Program-made: the position numbers and the translations under genes
In this document: piece by piece, positions 32,097 to 40,460 of the stretch
Numbering within the stretch: the stretch's first letter is position 1
Layout: each line of letters starts with the position of its first letter
NCBI GenBank assembly: GCA_035651595.1
Contig: DASRFJ010000100.1
Span: 1 to 44,975 of the forward strand
DNA: 44,975 bases
Source: JAFARZ01 sp035651595
GTDB lineage: Bacteria > Actinomycetota > Actinomycetes > Streptosporangiales > Streptosporangiaceae
Direction: 5' to 3'
Notes under the pieces: model-generated
What the model was told of the DNA's origin: nothing
Database searches by the model: none
What the model saw: the letters and a program-made list of their open reading frames with translations, nothing else

Positions 32097-32579
32097 GTGG
32101 AAACCTCGACGGCGATCACGCTCCGGGTGAACGGGGCCGACCGGGCGGTGGAGGTGGACAACCGGACGTCACTGCTCGACCTGCTGCGGGAGCGGCTCGG
32201 CCTGACCGGCGCCAAGAAGGGCTGCGATCACGGCCAGTGCGGCGCCTGCACGGTGCTCATCGACGGGCGGCGGGCCAACGCCTGCCTGGCGCTCGCGGTC
32301 GCGACCGACGGCGCGAGCGTCACGACCGTCGAGGGGCTCGCCGACGGCGACGACCTGCATCCGCTACAGGACGCGTTCATCAGGCACGACGCGTTTCAGT
32401 GCGGCTACTGCACGCCGGGCCAGCTCTGCTCGGCGGCGGGCCTGCTGGCCGAAACGGGACCGCGAACCCTCACGCCCGGTGAGATCCGCGAGCAGCTGAG
32501 CGGCAACCTGTGCCGCTGCGGCGCGTACGTGAACATCGTGAAGGCCGTCGGCGCCGTGGCAATGGGGGCGGAGCCGTGA
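32097..32579 (+). CDS. Aldehyde oxidoreductase, 2Fe-2S subunit (PaoA type)
   Basis: 160 residues with two [2Fe-2S] sites: the plant-ferredoxin type (GCDHGQCGACTVLIDG and later NAC) and the C-terminal helical type (QCGYCTPGQ and NLCRCGAY). Small subunit of the xanthine-oxidase family; it carries electrons from the molybdenum centre to FAD. No twin-arginine signal is seen, so unlike E. coli PaoA it should stay in the cytoplasm. GAGGAGG lies 6 bases before the GTG at 32097. It overlaps the FAD subunit by 4 bases. Confidence 0.9.
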   Translation: METSTAITLRVNGADRAVEVDNRTSLLDLLRERLGLTGAKKGCDHGQCGACTVLIDGRRANACLALAVATDGASVTTVEGLADGDDLHPLQDAFIRHDAFQCGYCTPGQLCSAAGLLAETGPRTLTPGEIREQLSGNLCRCGAYVNIVKAVGAVAMGAEP

Positions 32580-33550
32580 GGGAGTTCGCCTATCACCGGG
32601 CCCGCGACGTCGCGGACGCCGTCGGCCAGTCGGGACCGGACACGATGTACCTCGGCGGCGGCACGAACCTGGTCGACCTGATGCGGCTTGGCGTGGCCAC
32701 GCCAGAACGGCTGGTGGATGTCAGCCGCCTGCCGCACGACGAGGTGACGGAGACCGGCGACGGCGGGGTGCGGATCGGCGCGGCGGTACGCAACGCCGAC
32801 CTGGCGGTCCATCCGCTCATCGCCGAACGCTATCCGGTGCTCGCCCAGGCACTGCTGGCCGGCGCGTCCGGGCAGGTCCGCACGATGGCGACGGTGGCGG
32901 GCAACCTGCTCCAGCGCACCCGGTGCACGTACTTCCAGGACACCACGATGCCGTGCAACAAGCGGCAGCCGGGCTCGGGCTGTCCCGCGATCGAGGGCGA
33001 CCACGCGAACCTGGCGATCCTCGGGCATTCCACGCAATGCGTGGCCACCCACCCGTCCGACATGGCCGTGGCGCTGACGGCCCTCGGCGCGCAGGTGCAC
33101 GTCACCGGCTCGTCGGGGTCGCGGGTCATCGGCATGCCGGGCCTGCACCGGCTGCCCGGCGACGATCCGTCCCGGGACACCGTGCTGACAGCCGGCGAGC
33201 TGATCACCGCGGTCACGCTGCCCGCGCCGCCGGCTGGCCGCGCCACCTACCGGAAGGTGCGCGAGCGGGCGTCGTTCGCGTTCGCGCTCGTCTCCGTCGC
33301 CGCGCTGCTCGACGTCTCTCCCGGCGGCGCGGTCCGCGGCTGCGCGCTGGCGCTCGGCGGGGTGGCGCACGTCCCGTGGCGGGCGGTCATGGCCGAACGC
33401 ACCCTGGCCGGTGCCCAAGCCACCCGGGACTCGTTCGCCGCGGCGGCCGACGCGGAACTGCGTGGTGCCGCGCCGCTGGCCCGCAACGTGTACAAGGTGG
33501 CCCTGGCCAGGAACCTGATCATCGCGACGCTGGAGGAGCTGATGCCGTGA
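32576..33550 (+). CDS. Aldehyde oxidoreductase, FAD and 4Fe-4S subunit (PaoB type)
   Basis: 324 residues: FAD-binding domain of the CO dehydrogenase medium-subunit family (YLGGGTNLVDLM, GQVRTMATVAGNLLQRTRC) and the C-terminal domain. The four cysteines in RTRCTYF, MPCNKR, GSGCPAI and STQCVA match the extra [4Fe-4S] loop of PaoB (YagS), which ordinary xanthine dehydrogenases lack. This places the complex in the PaoABC branch. The GTG at 32576 overlaps the previous stop. Confidence 0.9.
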   Translation: MREFAYHRARDVADAVGQSGPDTMYLGGGTNLVDLMRLGVATPERLVDVSRLPHDEVTETGDGGVRIGAAVRNADLAVHPLIAERYPVLAQALLAGASGQVRTMATVAGNLLQRTRCTYFQDTTMPCNKRQPGSGCPAIEGDHANLAILGHSTQCVATHPSDMAVALTALGAQVHVTGSSGSRVIGMPGLHRLPGDDPSRDTVLTAGELITAVTLPAPPAGRATYRKVRERASFAFALVSVAALLDVSPGGAVRGCALALGGVAHVPWRAVMAERTLAGAQATRDSFAAAADAELRGAAPLARNVYKVALARNLIIATLEELMP

Positions 33551-35574
33551 ACCGCGTCGAGGGAGTGGACAAGGTCACCGGGCGCGCCCGGTATGCGGCC
33601 GAATCCGCGGCGGACGAGGCCGCCCATGTCTTCCCGGTCCAGGCGCAGGTCGCGAACGGGGTTGTCACCGGCATCGACGTCAGCGCCGCGGCCAAGATAC
33701 CGGGCGTCCTCGCGTTCTTGTCTTGCCTGGATCCGCCGCAACTCGGTTCCGTCGACAACGCCGAGCTTGCCCTGTTCCACGCGTGGCAGGTCAGCTACCG
33801 CGGGCAGATCGTCGCGGCGGTGATCGCCGACACGCTGGAAAACGCGCGGGCCGCCGCGGCGGCGGTGCGGGTGAGCTATCAGTCCGCGCCGCACGACGTG
33901 GCGCTGCGGGCCGACCACCCGGGCCGCTACCACCCCGAGACGGTCAACCCCACGTACCCGGCGCAATCCTCCTACGGCGACGTCGAAGCCGGCCTGGCGG
34001 CCGCCGCGACGCGGGTCGACGTCACGTACACCACCCCGATCCTGCACAACAACCCGATGGAGCCGCATGCCAGCCTGGCGTCCTGGGACAACCGGGGGAA
34101 CCTGACCGTGTCGGACTCCACCCAGGGACCGACTGCCGACCGGGACACGATCGCCGAGGTCCTCGGCCTGCGGCGGGACCAGGTACGGGTCATCTCACCG
34201 CACGTCGGCGGGGGGTTCGGCGCCAAGGGCACGACCCGCCCGCCCGCCATTCTCGCCGCGCTCGCCGCCCGCGCGGTCGGCCGCCCGGTCAAGGCGGTGC
34301 TGACCCGGCAGCAGATGTTCCAGCTCACCGGCTACCGGACACCGACCATCCAGCGGGTACGGCTGGGCGCCGCCGCGGACGGAACGCTCACCGCGGTCAC
34401 GCACGATGTCGTCGAGCAGACGGCGATCCATACCGAGTTCGCGGAACAGACGGCGGTCTGCACCCGGATCATGTACGCCACGCCAGCCATGTCGACCGGC
34501 CATCAGCTCGTCCGGCTGAATGTGCCCGCGCCGTCGTGGATGCGGGCGCCGGGCGAATGCCCGGGCATGTACGCGCTGGAGTCCGCGATGGACGAACTCG
34601 CCGCGGCGGCCGGCGTCGATCCGGTCGAGCTGCGGATCCGCAACGAGCCTGCCGTGGCGCCAGACAGCGGGAAGCCGTTCAGCTCCCGGCATCTGGTCGA
34701 GTGCCTGCGGGAGGGCGCCCGGCGGTTCGGCTGGGACGGACGTGATCCGCGTCCGGGGGTCCGGCGGTCCGGGCGGTGGCTGTGCGGCACCGGGGTGGCG
34801 TCGTCGACCTATCCGGCGCTGCGCAGGCCCTCTTCGGCAACGGTCCAAGCGCTCGAAGACCGGTTCGTGGTGCGGATCGCCGCCGCCGACATCGGCACCG
34901 GTGCGCGGACCGCGCTGACCCGCATCGCGGCGGACTGCCTCGAGGTGGCCGCGGAGCGGGTCGTCGTCGAACTGGGTGACAGCTCACTGCCGGCCGCCTC
35001 GCTGGCCGGCGGGTCGATGGGCACCGCGTCCTGGGGGACGGCGGTGGCGGCGGCGTGTGCCGACTTCCTGAAGGACGGCGCCCGCGGCGCCGCGGACACC
35101 ACCGAGGAGCTTGCCGCCGAGTCCACGGACTTCGCGCGGCACGCGTTCGGTGCCCAGTTCGCCGAGGTGCACGTGGATCCCGCCACCGGCGAGGTGCGGG
35201 TGCCCAGGCTGCTCGGCGTGTTCGCCGTGGGCCGGATCGTGGACGAGACGCTGGCGCGGTCGCAGTTCATCGGCGGCATGACGATGGGCCTCGGCATGGC
35301 GCTGATGGAGGAAACCGCGCTCGACGTCGCGCACGGCGGCTTCATCCACCGGGACCTGGCGCAGTATCACGTTCCGGTCTGCGCTGACGTGCAGGACATC
35401 GACGCCGCCTGGATCGACGAGCAGGACACGCACTTGAATCCGATGGGCACGAAAGGCATCGGCGAGATCGGCATCGTCGGGACCGCCGCGGCGATCGGCA
35501 ACGCGGTCTGGCACGCGACCGGCCGGCGGGTCCGCGACCTGCCGATCACCCCCGCGAAGGTCCTTTCCCGCTAA
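33547..35574 (+). CDS. Aldehyde oxidoreductase, molybdenum subunit (PaoC type)
   Basis: 675 residues of the xanthine-dehydrogenase large-subunit family, slightly shorter than E. coli PaoC because it starts directly at VEGVDKVTGRARYA. Molybdopterin-contact motifs: STQGPTADR, HVGGGFGAKG, MRAPGECPGMYALESAMDEL; the catalytic Glu is in GTKGIGEIGIVG near the C-terminus. The complex hydroxylates aldehydes to acids, typically aromatic or other toxic aldehydes. No MoCo-insertion chaperone (PaoD/XdhC) follows; it must be elsewhere. The 3' end overlaps the convergent STAS gene by 4 bases. Confidence 0.9.
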   Translation: MNRVEGVDKVTGRARYAAESAADEAAHVFPVQAQVANGVVTGIDVSAAAKIPGVLAFLSCLDPPQLGSVDNAELALFHAWQVSYRGQIVAAVIADTLENARAAAAAVRVSYQSAPHDVALRADHPGRYHPETVNPTYPAQSSYGDVEAGLAAAATRVDVTYTTPILHNNPMEPHASLASWDNRGNLTVSDSTQGPTADRDTIAEVLGLRRDQVRVISPHVGGGFGAKGTTRPPAILAALAARAVGRPVKAVLTRQQMFQLTGYRTPTIQRVRLGAAADGTLTAVTHDVVEQTAIHTEFAEQTAVCTRIMYATPAMSTGHQLVRLNVPAPSWMRAPGECPGMYALESAMDELAAAAGVDPVELRIRNEPAVAPDSGKPFSSRHLVECLREGARRFGWDGRDPRPGVRRSGRWLCGTGVASSTYPALRRPSSATVQALEDRFVVRIAAADIGTGARTALTRIAADCLEVAAERVVVELGDSSLPAASLAGGSMGTASWGTAVAAACADFLKDGARGAADTTEELAAESTDFARHAFGAQFAEVHVDPATGEVRVPRLLGVFAVGRIVDETLARSQFIGGMTMGLGMALMEETALDVAHGGFIHRDLAQYHVPVCADVQDIDAAWIDEQDTHLNPMGTKGIGEIGIVGTAAAIGNAVWHATGRRVRDLPITPAKVLSR

Positions 35575-35894
35575 AGCTCGTCGCGGACGGTCACCGCCCG
35601 GTCTACCCCCATCAGCTGTAGCACCCTGGCGACCGCGGGCTGCGGATGCAGCAGCTCCAGCTCACCGCCCTGGGCTCGCAGGGTGCGGGAGGCGAGCAAA
35701 AGGGTGGCGACCGTCGCGGAATCGGCGAACCGCAGCTGCAGCAGGTCTACGGTGAGCAGCCTGACGCCGGCCCATATCTGCTTGTCCAGCACGCTGTTGA
35801 GCTGATCCAGGGTGGTCAGGTCCGCCTCGCCGGACAGGATCACCACCGGACCGGATTCGCCGTCTATGACGGAGAGCTCAAGCGTGTTCATCAT
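35571..35894 (-). CDS. STAS-domain anti-sigma factor antagonist-like protein
   Basis: 107 residues, a single STAS domain (VVILSGEADLTTLDQLNSVL; LTVDLLQLRFADSATVATL). The Ser at 59 in FADSA is at the place of the phosphorylated Ser of SpoIIAA/RsbV. Such proteins free a stress sigma factor from its anti-sigma kinase when unphosphorylated. No kinase or sigma gene is adjacent. It is divergent from the MerR-receiver gene with a 115-base shared control region and may be functionally tied to it. Confidence 0.85.
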   Translation of the reverse strand: MMNTLELSVIDGESGPVVILSGEADLTTLDQLNSVLDKQIWAGVRLLTVDLLQLRFADSATVATLLLASRTLRAQGGELELLHPQPAVARVLQLMGVDRAVTVRDEL

Positions 35895-36009
35895 GGCGTT
35901 CCTCGCAGAGGCCCCATACCTTCTTCAAACACTAGCCATATGCTCAACATGCTAAGCTTCCCCCACGGCATTGGCAATATTTTGAATAGGTCCTGACGAG
36001 GAGTTGTAG

Positions 36010-36672
36010 ATGGCGTCGGCCGCTGGCGACCGTCCGGTCTATAGCATCAGCGCGGTGGCCCGGATGGTTGGTATTCCGGTTGCCACGCTGCGGACCTGGG
36101 AGGACAGGTACGGGCAGGTGGTACCGGCGCGGAACGCCAACGGCCACCGGCTGTACAGCCGGCGTCAGGTAGAACAACTGCGGTTCATCCGCACGCAGAT
36201 GGGCGAGGGTGCCACCGTGGCGGATGCGCACCGGCTGCTCGCCGAGCGGAACGAAATGGGCCAGTCGCTGGCCACACCACCAGTCCGGCCCGCCCCCCGG
36301 CTGCTGATCCAGCTCGCCGAGCCCGATGTCTACGCCGCTGAACTCCAGGAGTTCTTCCTCAAGACCGAGGGGTTCGACGTCGAGGTGACGCCGACCGACT
36401 GCGTCGCCCGAGAGGCATTCACCGCGGCTCGTCCGGCGGTGGTGGTCGTCGAGTTGCTGATTTCCGGTGGCGCCGGGCTGGAGCTGTGCCGCCACTTCCG
36501 GGCGCAGGCGGAGGTGGCGATCGTGGCGGTGTCGGCGGTCGAGGTCATGGACGCGGCGATCGACGCGGGCGCGGACGCGTTCCTCCGCAAGCCGCTCGAT
36601 CCGCTCCAGCTCGTGTCCACGGTCCGGGACCTGCTCCGGTCCAGCGCCATGCTCGCCGGGCAGGAGCGCTGA
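36010..36672 (+). CDS. MerR-type DNA-binding domain fused to a receiver domain with Glu at the acceptor site
   Basis: 220 residues. Residues 10-80 are a MerR winged helix (YSISAVARMVGIPVATLRTW, EDRYGQVVPARNANGHRLYS). Residues about 96-213 fold like a response-regulator receiver: RPAVVVVELLISGGAGLELC, where the usual phospho-acceptor Asp is Glu148, then VAVSAVEVM with Ser175 and the conserved Lys194 in FLRKPLDP. Glu at this place often mimics the phosphorylated state, so the protein may be switched by other means. It lacks the C-terminal effector part of classical MerR proteins. The stop overlaps the ATG of the KaiC-like gene by one base, so they are co-expressed. GAGGAG lies 7 bases before the ATG. 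Confidence 0.82.
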   Translation: MASAAGDRPVYSISAVARMVGIPVATLRTWEDRYGQVVPARNANGHRLYSRRQVEQLRFIRTQMGEGATVADAHRLLAERNEMGQSLATPPVRPAPRLLIQLAEPDVYAAELQEFFLKTEGFDVEVTPTDCVAREAFTAARPAVVVVELLISGGAGLELCRHFRAQAEVAIVAVSAVEVMDAAIDAGADAFLRKPLDPLQLVSTVRDLLRSSAMLAGQER

Positions 36673-38069
36673 TGAACGACGGCCGGCTCCGCAGCGGCCA
36701 CCGGCCCCTGGACGAGGTCCTCGGCGGCGGCCTGCCGGACAACGGCATCACGGTGATCATGGGGCTGCCGGGCACCGGCAAGACGATCCTCGCCGAGCAT
36801 TACACGTTCCACAACGCCACCCCGGACCGCCCCGCCGTCTACTTCTCCACCCTGTCCGAGCCGCTGGAGAAGATCGTCCGCTTCGGGCAGTCCCTGGAGT
36901 TCTTCGAGGCCGCCGCGGTCGGCAAGTCGGTTTTCTACGAGGATCTGGGCCAGATCGCCAGCCGGGACGGGCTGACCGGCGTGGGCGAGCGGATCGCCGC
37001 CGTCGTGCGAGACCGTCGGCCCGGGCTGATCGTCGTCGACAGCTTCAAGGCCCTGCACGCCCTCCCCGGCGGGGACACGGAATTCCGGCAGTTCCTGCAC
37101 CAGCTTGCCGGCCGGCTGACCGCCTTCCCCGTCGCCGCGCTGTGGATCGGCGAATACGAGGCCGGCGAGGCAGCCGTATCCCCCGAGTTCGCGGTGGCCG
37201 ACGCGATCGTGGAGCTGACCGCCGCCCAGTTCGGCCAGCGGGAACTGCGCTTCCTGCACGTGCGGAAGCTGCGCGGCAGCAAGTTCTATTCCGGCCAGCA
37301 TGGTTACCGGCTCACCCGCGCCGGGCTGCGCCTGTTCCCCCGGCTGGCCGACGTCCCGGTGCCCGGCGGCTACCCGATCGGCGACACGAGGATCAGCACC
37401 GGGATCCCCGGGCTGGACGACATGCTGGGCGGCGGGCTGTGGCCCGGGTCCGCCACGATACTCGCCGGTCCCTCCGGTTCCGGCAAGACGATCATGGGGC
37501 TGCATTTCCTCTTCGGCGGAGCCGAGCAGGGTGAGCGCGGCATCATGGCCACCCTGCAGGAAAACCCCACCCAGCTCGCCCGGATGCTCGGCGGCCTGAA
37601 CTGGCCCAGCGCCCATCCGGATGTCGAGATCATGTACCGCTCACCGGTCGACATCTACATCGACGAATGGGTGCATGACTTGCTGGAGACAGCCGCGGCC
37701 ACTGGGGCCCGCAGGATCGTCGTCGACAGCCTGGCCGACCTCCAGATGGCCGCCGTGGACGACACGCGGTTCCGCGAGTTCATGTACTCCATGGCACAGC
37801 GGTTCTCCCGGCAGGGCGTCAGCCTGCTCACCACCTACGAGACACCGGGCCTGCTGGCCGCCGGGTCCCTGTCGGGATTCGCGGTCTCGCACCTGGCCGA
37901 CAACGCGATCGTGCTCAGCCACGACCGCGGCGACGGCGCGATGAGCCGCTCGCTCGCCATCCTGAAGGCCCGGGCCAGCAGCCACGATTCCGCCGAGCGC
38001 CCGTTCACCATCGGCCCCGGCGGCATCACCCTCGGCGAGGCCCCCGCGGCGGTCAGTCGTCGCGGGTGA
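36672..38069 (+). CDS. KaiC-like protein with two RecA-fold ATPase domains
   Basis: 465 residues in two KaiC/RadA-type halves. N-half: LDEVLGGGLP, Walker A GLPGTGKT (31-38), E63 in STLSEPLE at the catalytic-Glu strand, Walker B LIVVDS (D123). C-half: LDDMLGGGLWPG, Walker A GPSGSGKT (266-273), E297 in TLQENP, Walker B IVVDS (D352). Both ATP sites look usable. Cyanobacterial KaiC has an EE pair and phosphorylated Ser/Thr in the second half; here only single Glu residues are seen. No kaiA or kaiB genes are nearby. Coupled to the MerR-receiver gene, it is likely a signalling ATPase of a regulatory module, not a clock (inference). Confidence 0.87.
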   Translation: MNDGRLRSGHRPLDEVLGGGLPDNGITVIMGLPGTGKTILAEHYTFHNATPDRPAVYFSTLSEPLEKIVRFGQSLEFFEAAAVGKSVFYEDLGQIASRDGLTGVGERIAAVVRDRRPGLIVVDSFKALHALPGGDTEFRQFLHQLAGRLTAFPVAALWIGEYEAGEAAVSPEFAVADAIVELTAAQFGQRELRFLHVRKLRGSKFYSGQHGYRLTRAGLRLFPRLADVPVPGGYPIGDTRISTGIPGLDDMLGGGLWPGSATILAGPSGSGKTIMGLHFLFGGAEQGERGIMATLQENPTQLARMLGGLNWPSAHPDVEIMYRSPVDIYIDEWVHDLLETAAATGARRIVVDSLADLQMAAVDDTRFREFMYSMAQRFSRQGVSLLTTYETPGLLAAGSLSGFAVSHLADNAIVLSHDRGDGAMSRSLAILKARASSHDSAERPFTIGPGGITLGEAPAAVSRRG

Positions 38070-38183
38070 ACTTGTCCGCGATCTTGGCGGCCGCTGCGCG
38101 GCATCGCATGCGAGCCGCCAGGGCGCCGCGAATCGCCTGATTTGCCCGTTATAGCCCAGCGCCCACGCCTCCTTTAGGGTTAG

Positions 38184-38210
38184 AAAAGGGCTTCTTGTTA
38201 AGAAAGGCGC
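38184..38210. repeat. 27-bp element, single copy
   Basis: Matches 1741-1767 in 23 of 27 positions, with the 14-base core GTTAAGAAAGGCGC identical. Here the mirror arm is missing, but GTTAGAAAAGGG, the inverse of the right arm of the first site, stands directly in front (38179-38190) in direct orientation. It lies between the KaiC-like gene and the MgtC-like gene, both of which end here. Confidence 0.7.
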
Positions 38211-38229
38211 GGGCCGGCTGGCTGCCGTT

Positions 38230-38925
38230 CTAGTCATCGGCTCCGCTGAGGTCGCTGGCGATCACGGCCTTGACCAGGTCGATCTCGGTCAGCGCGGTCG
38301 CCAGCTCACTGATCGGCCGTTTGCCGTGCACGTGCATGGTCACGGTCACGGTCGGCGGCACACTGCCGTTGGCGGTCTCGGCGGACAGGTCGTCGATGGT
38401 GAACCCGCGCTGGGTCGCCTCGTTGAGGATGGTCCGCAAGATGCCGTGCCCGTCGGGATAACGGACGCGCAGCGTTGCCGTCGAGGGTTCCGGCAACGGC
38501 AGGCGGTCGCGTACCAGCGGGAGGAGGAGCGTGACGATGAAGTACGCGCCCGTGGTCAGCGCGGCGAGCAGCAGCAGGCCGGCACCGGCCGCGGACCCGA
38601 TGGCGGCGGTGACCCAGACGGCCGCGGCGGTGGTGAGGCCACGCACCGCGTCGCGCCGGACGAAAATGAGCCCCGCGCCGAGGAAGCCGACGCCGGAGAC
38701 GATCTGCGCGGCCACCCGGGACGGGTCAAGCATGACCAGTTTGTCCTGTACGACGTCGTAGAACCCGTACTTGCTGACCAGCATGAACAGGGCCGCGCCG
38801 ATGCCGACCAGGGTGTTGGTCCGCAAGCCGGCGTCCTTCTGCCGGACCTCACGCTCCAGGCCGATGGCGGCCGAAAGCACCAGCGCTACGGAGAGGTCAC
38901 CTATCTGTCCCCATATGGTCGTCAC
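38230..38925 (-). CDS. MgtC/SapB-family membrane protein
   Basis: 231 residues. The N-terminal half has about five helices with the family motifs LSAAIGLEREVRQKDAGLRT, LVGIGAALFML and GVGFLGAGLIFVRRDAVRGL; the C-terminal third is a soluble ACT-like domain (TATLRVRYPDGHGILRTILN... DLSAETANGSV). MgtC proteins help survival at low magnesium or within hosts and have been linked to control of ATP synthase or membrane potential. It is divergent from the antiporter operon, 116 bases apart. Confidence 0.88.
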   Translation of the reverse strand: MTTIWGQIGDLSVALVLSAAIGLEREVRQKDAGLRTNTLVGIGAALFMLVSKYGFYDVVQDKLVMLDPSRVAAQIVSGVGFLGAGLIFVRRDAVRGLTTAAAVWVTAAIGSAAGAGLLLLAALTTGAYFIVTLLLPLVRDRLPLPEPSTATLRVRYPDGHGILRTILNEATQRGFTIDDLSAETANGSVPPTVTVTMHVHGKRPISELATALTEIDLVKAVIASDLSGADD

Positions 38926-39041
38926 GCGCCGGCCCCGATGCCCAGGCCGAAGCTGAGGTCTGTCATGGATGCTTGCTACCGCTTTGAATGGCGATCAAAC
39001 CGGGTCAGGTTTGCCCGCCGGTGACGGGGTAGTCGGCTGCA

Positions 39042-39581
39042 ATGCCCGAAGACGCCAGCTCAGCGCCAGGTCCGCGTGCCGGAGAGCCACGAGAACGGCG
39101 GCCGGAGGACCGCCCGCCGACGCCAGCCAGGGTGGGCACATGGCTGACCTGGTGGGTGGTACTTATGTCGTTCTGGATGTGGCTTGATGATTCGCTGGGC
39201 ACCGACGAGATGCTGGCCGGCGCGGGCACGGCGGCACTCGCGGCAACCTTCGCCGAGCTGGTGAGCTACCAGGCGGCGACGCGGTTCCGGATGCGGTTCG
39301 TGTGGCTCGCGTCGGCGCTCCGGCTGCCCGGGCAGGTCGCGAGCGACATGGTGACGGTGTATCGCGCGCTGTGGCGGGTGCTGGTCCGGCGCGAGCAGCC
39401 GGCCAGCGCGTTTGTCACCGAGCCGGCCCGGTTCGGTGACGACACCGCCGAAGGCGTGACGCGGCGCGTGCTGCTGATCGGCGCCAAGAGCCTGGCGCCG
39501 AACGCGTTCGCGCTGGGCATCGACTCCGACACGGACACGATGGTGCTGCATCAGCTAGTCGCCCGCAACCAGGGGGAATGA
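39042..39581 (+). CDS. Cation/proton antiporter subunit E (MnhE/MrpE)
   Basis: 179 residues: a 30-residue Pro/Arg/Glu-rich cytoplasmic lead, two membrane helices (TWLTWWVVLMSFWMWLDD and an Ala-rich one), and the C-terminal soluble part with the subunit-E pattern RRVLLIGAKSLAPNAFALGI-DSDTDTMVLHQL. The first gene of an operon in which every junction overlaps or abuts. Subunit E is needed for assembly or activity of Mrp complexes. Confidence 0.85.
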   Translation: MPEDASSAPGPRAGEPRERRPEDRPPTPARVGTWLTWWVVLMSFWMWLDDSLGTDEMLAGAGTAALAATFAELVSYQAATRFRMRFVWLASALRLPGQVASDMVTVYRALWRVLVRREQPASAFVTEPARFGDDTAEGVTRRVLLIGAKSLAPNAFALGIDSDTDTMVLHQLVARNQGE

Positions 39582-39838
39582 CGATGGTACTTGGCTTCAC
39601 GGCCGCGGCGGTCGCGATGCTCATCGCGATAATTCCGGCCGGGATCACGCTGTGCCGCGGCGATCTGGCCGCGGCGGTGGTCGCGTACGAGTTCATCAGC
39701 GCGGTCATCGTCATGGTGCTCGCGCTGCTCGCGCAGGCGTTCCAGCGGTCAAGCCTGTTCGAACTGCCGGTGATACTCGCGGTGCTGATGTTTGGCGGCG
39801 GGCTGGTGTTTATCCGTGCGATGGAGCGCTGGCTGTGA
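39578..39838 (+). CDS. Cation/proton antiporter subunit F (MnhF/MrpF)
   Basis: 86 residues with three membrane helices, the size and layout of MrpF (the second starts near LAAAVVAYEFISAVIVMVLA). It overlaps subunit E and subunit G by 4 bases each. The identification rests on position and hydrophobic pattern, as the family is short. Confidence 0.8.
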   Translation: MTMVLGFTAAAVAMLIAIIPAGITLCRGDLAAAVVAYEFISAVIVMVLALLAQAFQRSSLFELPVILAVLMFGGGLVFIRAMERWL

Positions 39839-40173
39839 TTATCAAAGACGTATTTTCCGACGTGCTGCTCGGGCTGGCGGTGCTGATCGTGGCCGGCGCA
39901 TCCCTGGGCGTGCTGCTCATGCGGGACTCCTATCAGAAGCTGCACTACGTCACGCCTGCGGCGCTGGTGGCGCCGGTGTTCGTGGCGCTGGCCGTGCTGG
40001 TGCAGATGGGCTGGTACGAGAACACCGGTGAGACGTTCCTCGCGCTGTTCCTGATGGCGATCGCGGGCCCGTACCTGTCGCACGCCACCATGCGCGCCAT
40101 CCGGGTACGGGAGACCGGAGACTGGCGGCCGGGCAAAGGGCACGACGGTCCGGCTCGGGAGAAGGAAAAGTGA
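39835..40173 (+). CDS. Cation/proton antiporter subunit G (MnhG/MrpG)
   Basis: 112 residues with three membrane helices and the MrpG signature around LMRDSYQKLHYVTPAALVAP. The GTG at 39835 overlaps the previous stop (GTGA). A charged C-terminal tail (RETGDWRPGKGHDGPAREKEK) faces the cytoplasm. Confidence 0.83.
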   Translation: MIIKDVFSDVLLGLAVLIVAGASLGVLLMRDSYQKLHYVTPAALVAPVFVALAVLVQMGWYENTGETFLALFLMAIAGPYLSHATMRAIRVRETGDWRPGKGHDGPAREKEK

Positions 40174-40460
40174 GCGGGCTGGCGGGCGTGCACACGCCCT
40201 ATACCGTTCCGCTGGTCATGATGGACGTGCTCCAGGTCACGGTGCTGGTGCTGATCGCCGCCGGGGCGGCCGCGGTCGTGCTGATCCGGCAGCCGGTCCG
40301 CCAGGTGGTGGCGCTGAGCGTGTACGGGGTGCTGCTCGCCGTGCTCTTCCTCTCGTTCCAGGCGCCGGACGTCACGCTGTCCGCGCTGACGATCGGGGCT
40401 GTCGCGCTGCCGGTCGTGCTGCTGCTGACCCTCGCCAAGGTGCGGAAGCCGGAAGAATGA
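40170..40460 (+). CDS. DUF4040/MbhD-like antiporter subunit
   Basis: 96 residues, three membrane helices with the pattern VVALSVYGVLLAVLFLSFQAPDVTLSAL found in MbhD and in the C-terminal part of MrpA. In Mrp operons with a full-length MrpA this segment is fused to it; here it is a separate gene, as in archaeal Mrp-like and Mbh operons. GTG start overlapping the subunit G stop. Confidence 0.8.
   Translation: MSGLAGVHTPYTVPLVMMDVLQVTVLVLIAAGAAAVVLIRQPVRQVVALSVYGVLLAVLFLSFQAPDVTLSALTIGAVALPVVLLLTLAKVRKPEE

Noticed and set aside
36672..38069. KaiC-like gene considered part of a circadian clock
   Set aside because: No kaiA or kaiB is present, the paired catalytic Glu residues are not seen, and double RecA-fold KaiC-like ATPases are widespread in non-cyanobacteria as signalling proteins.
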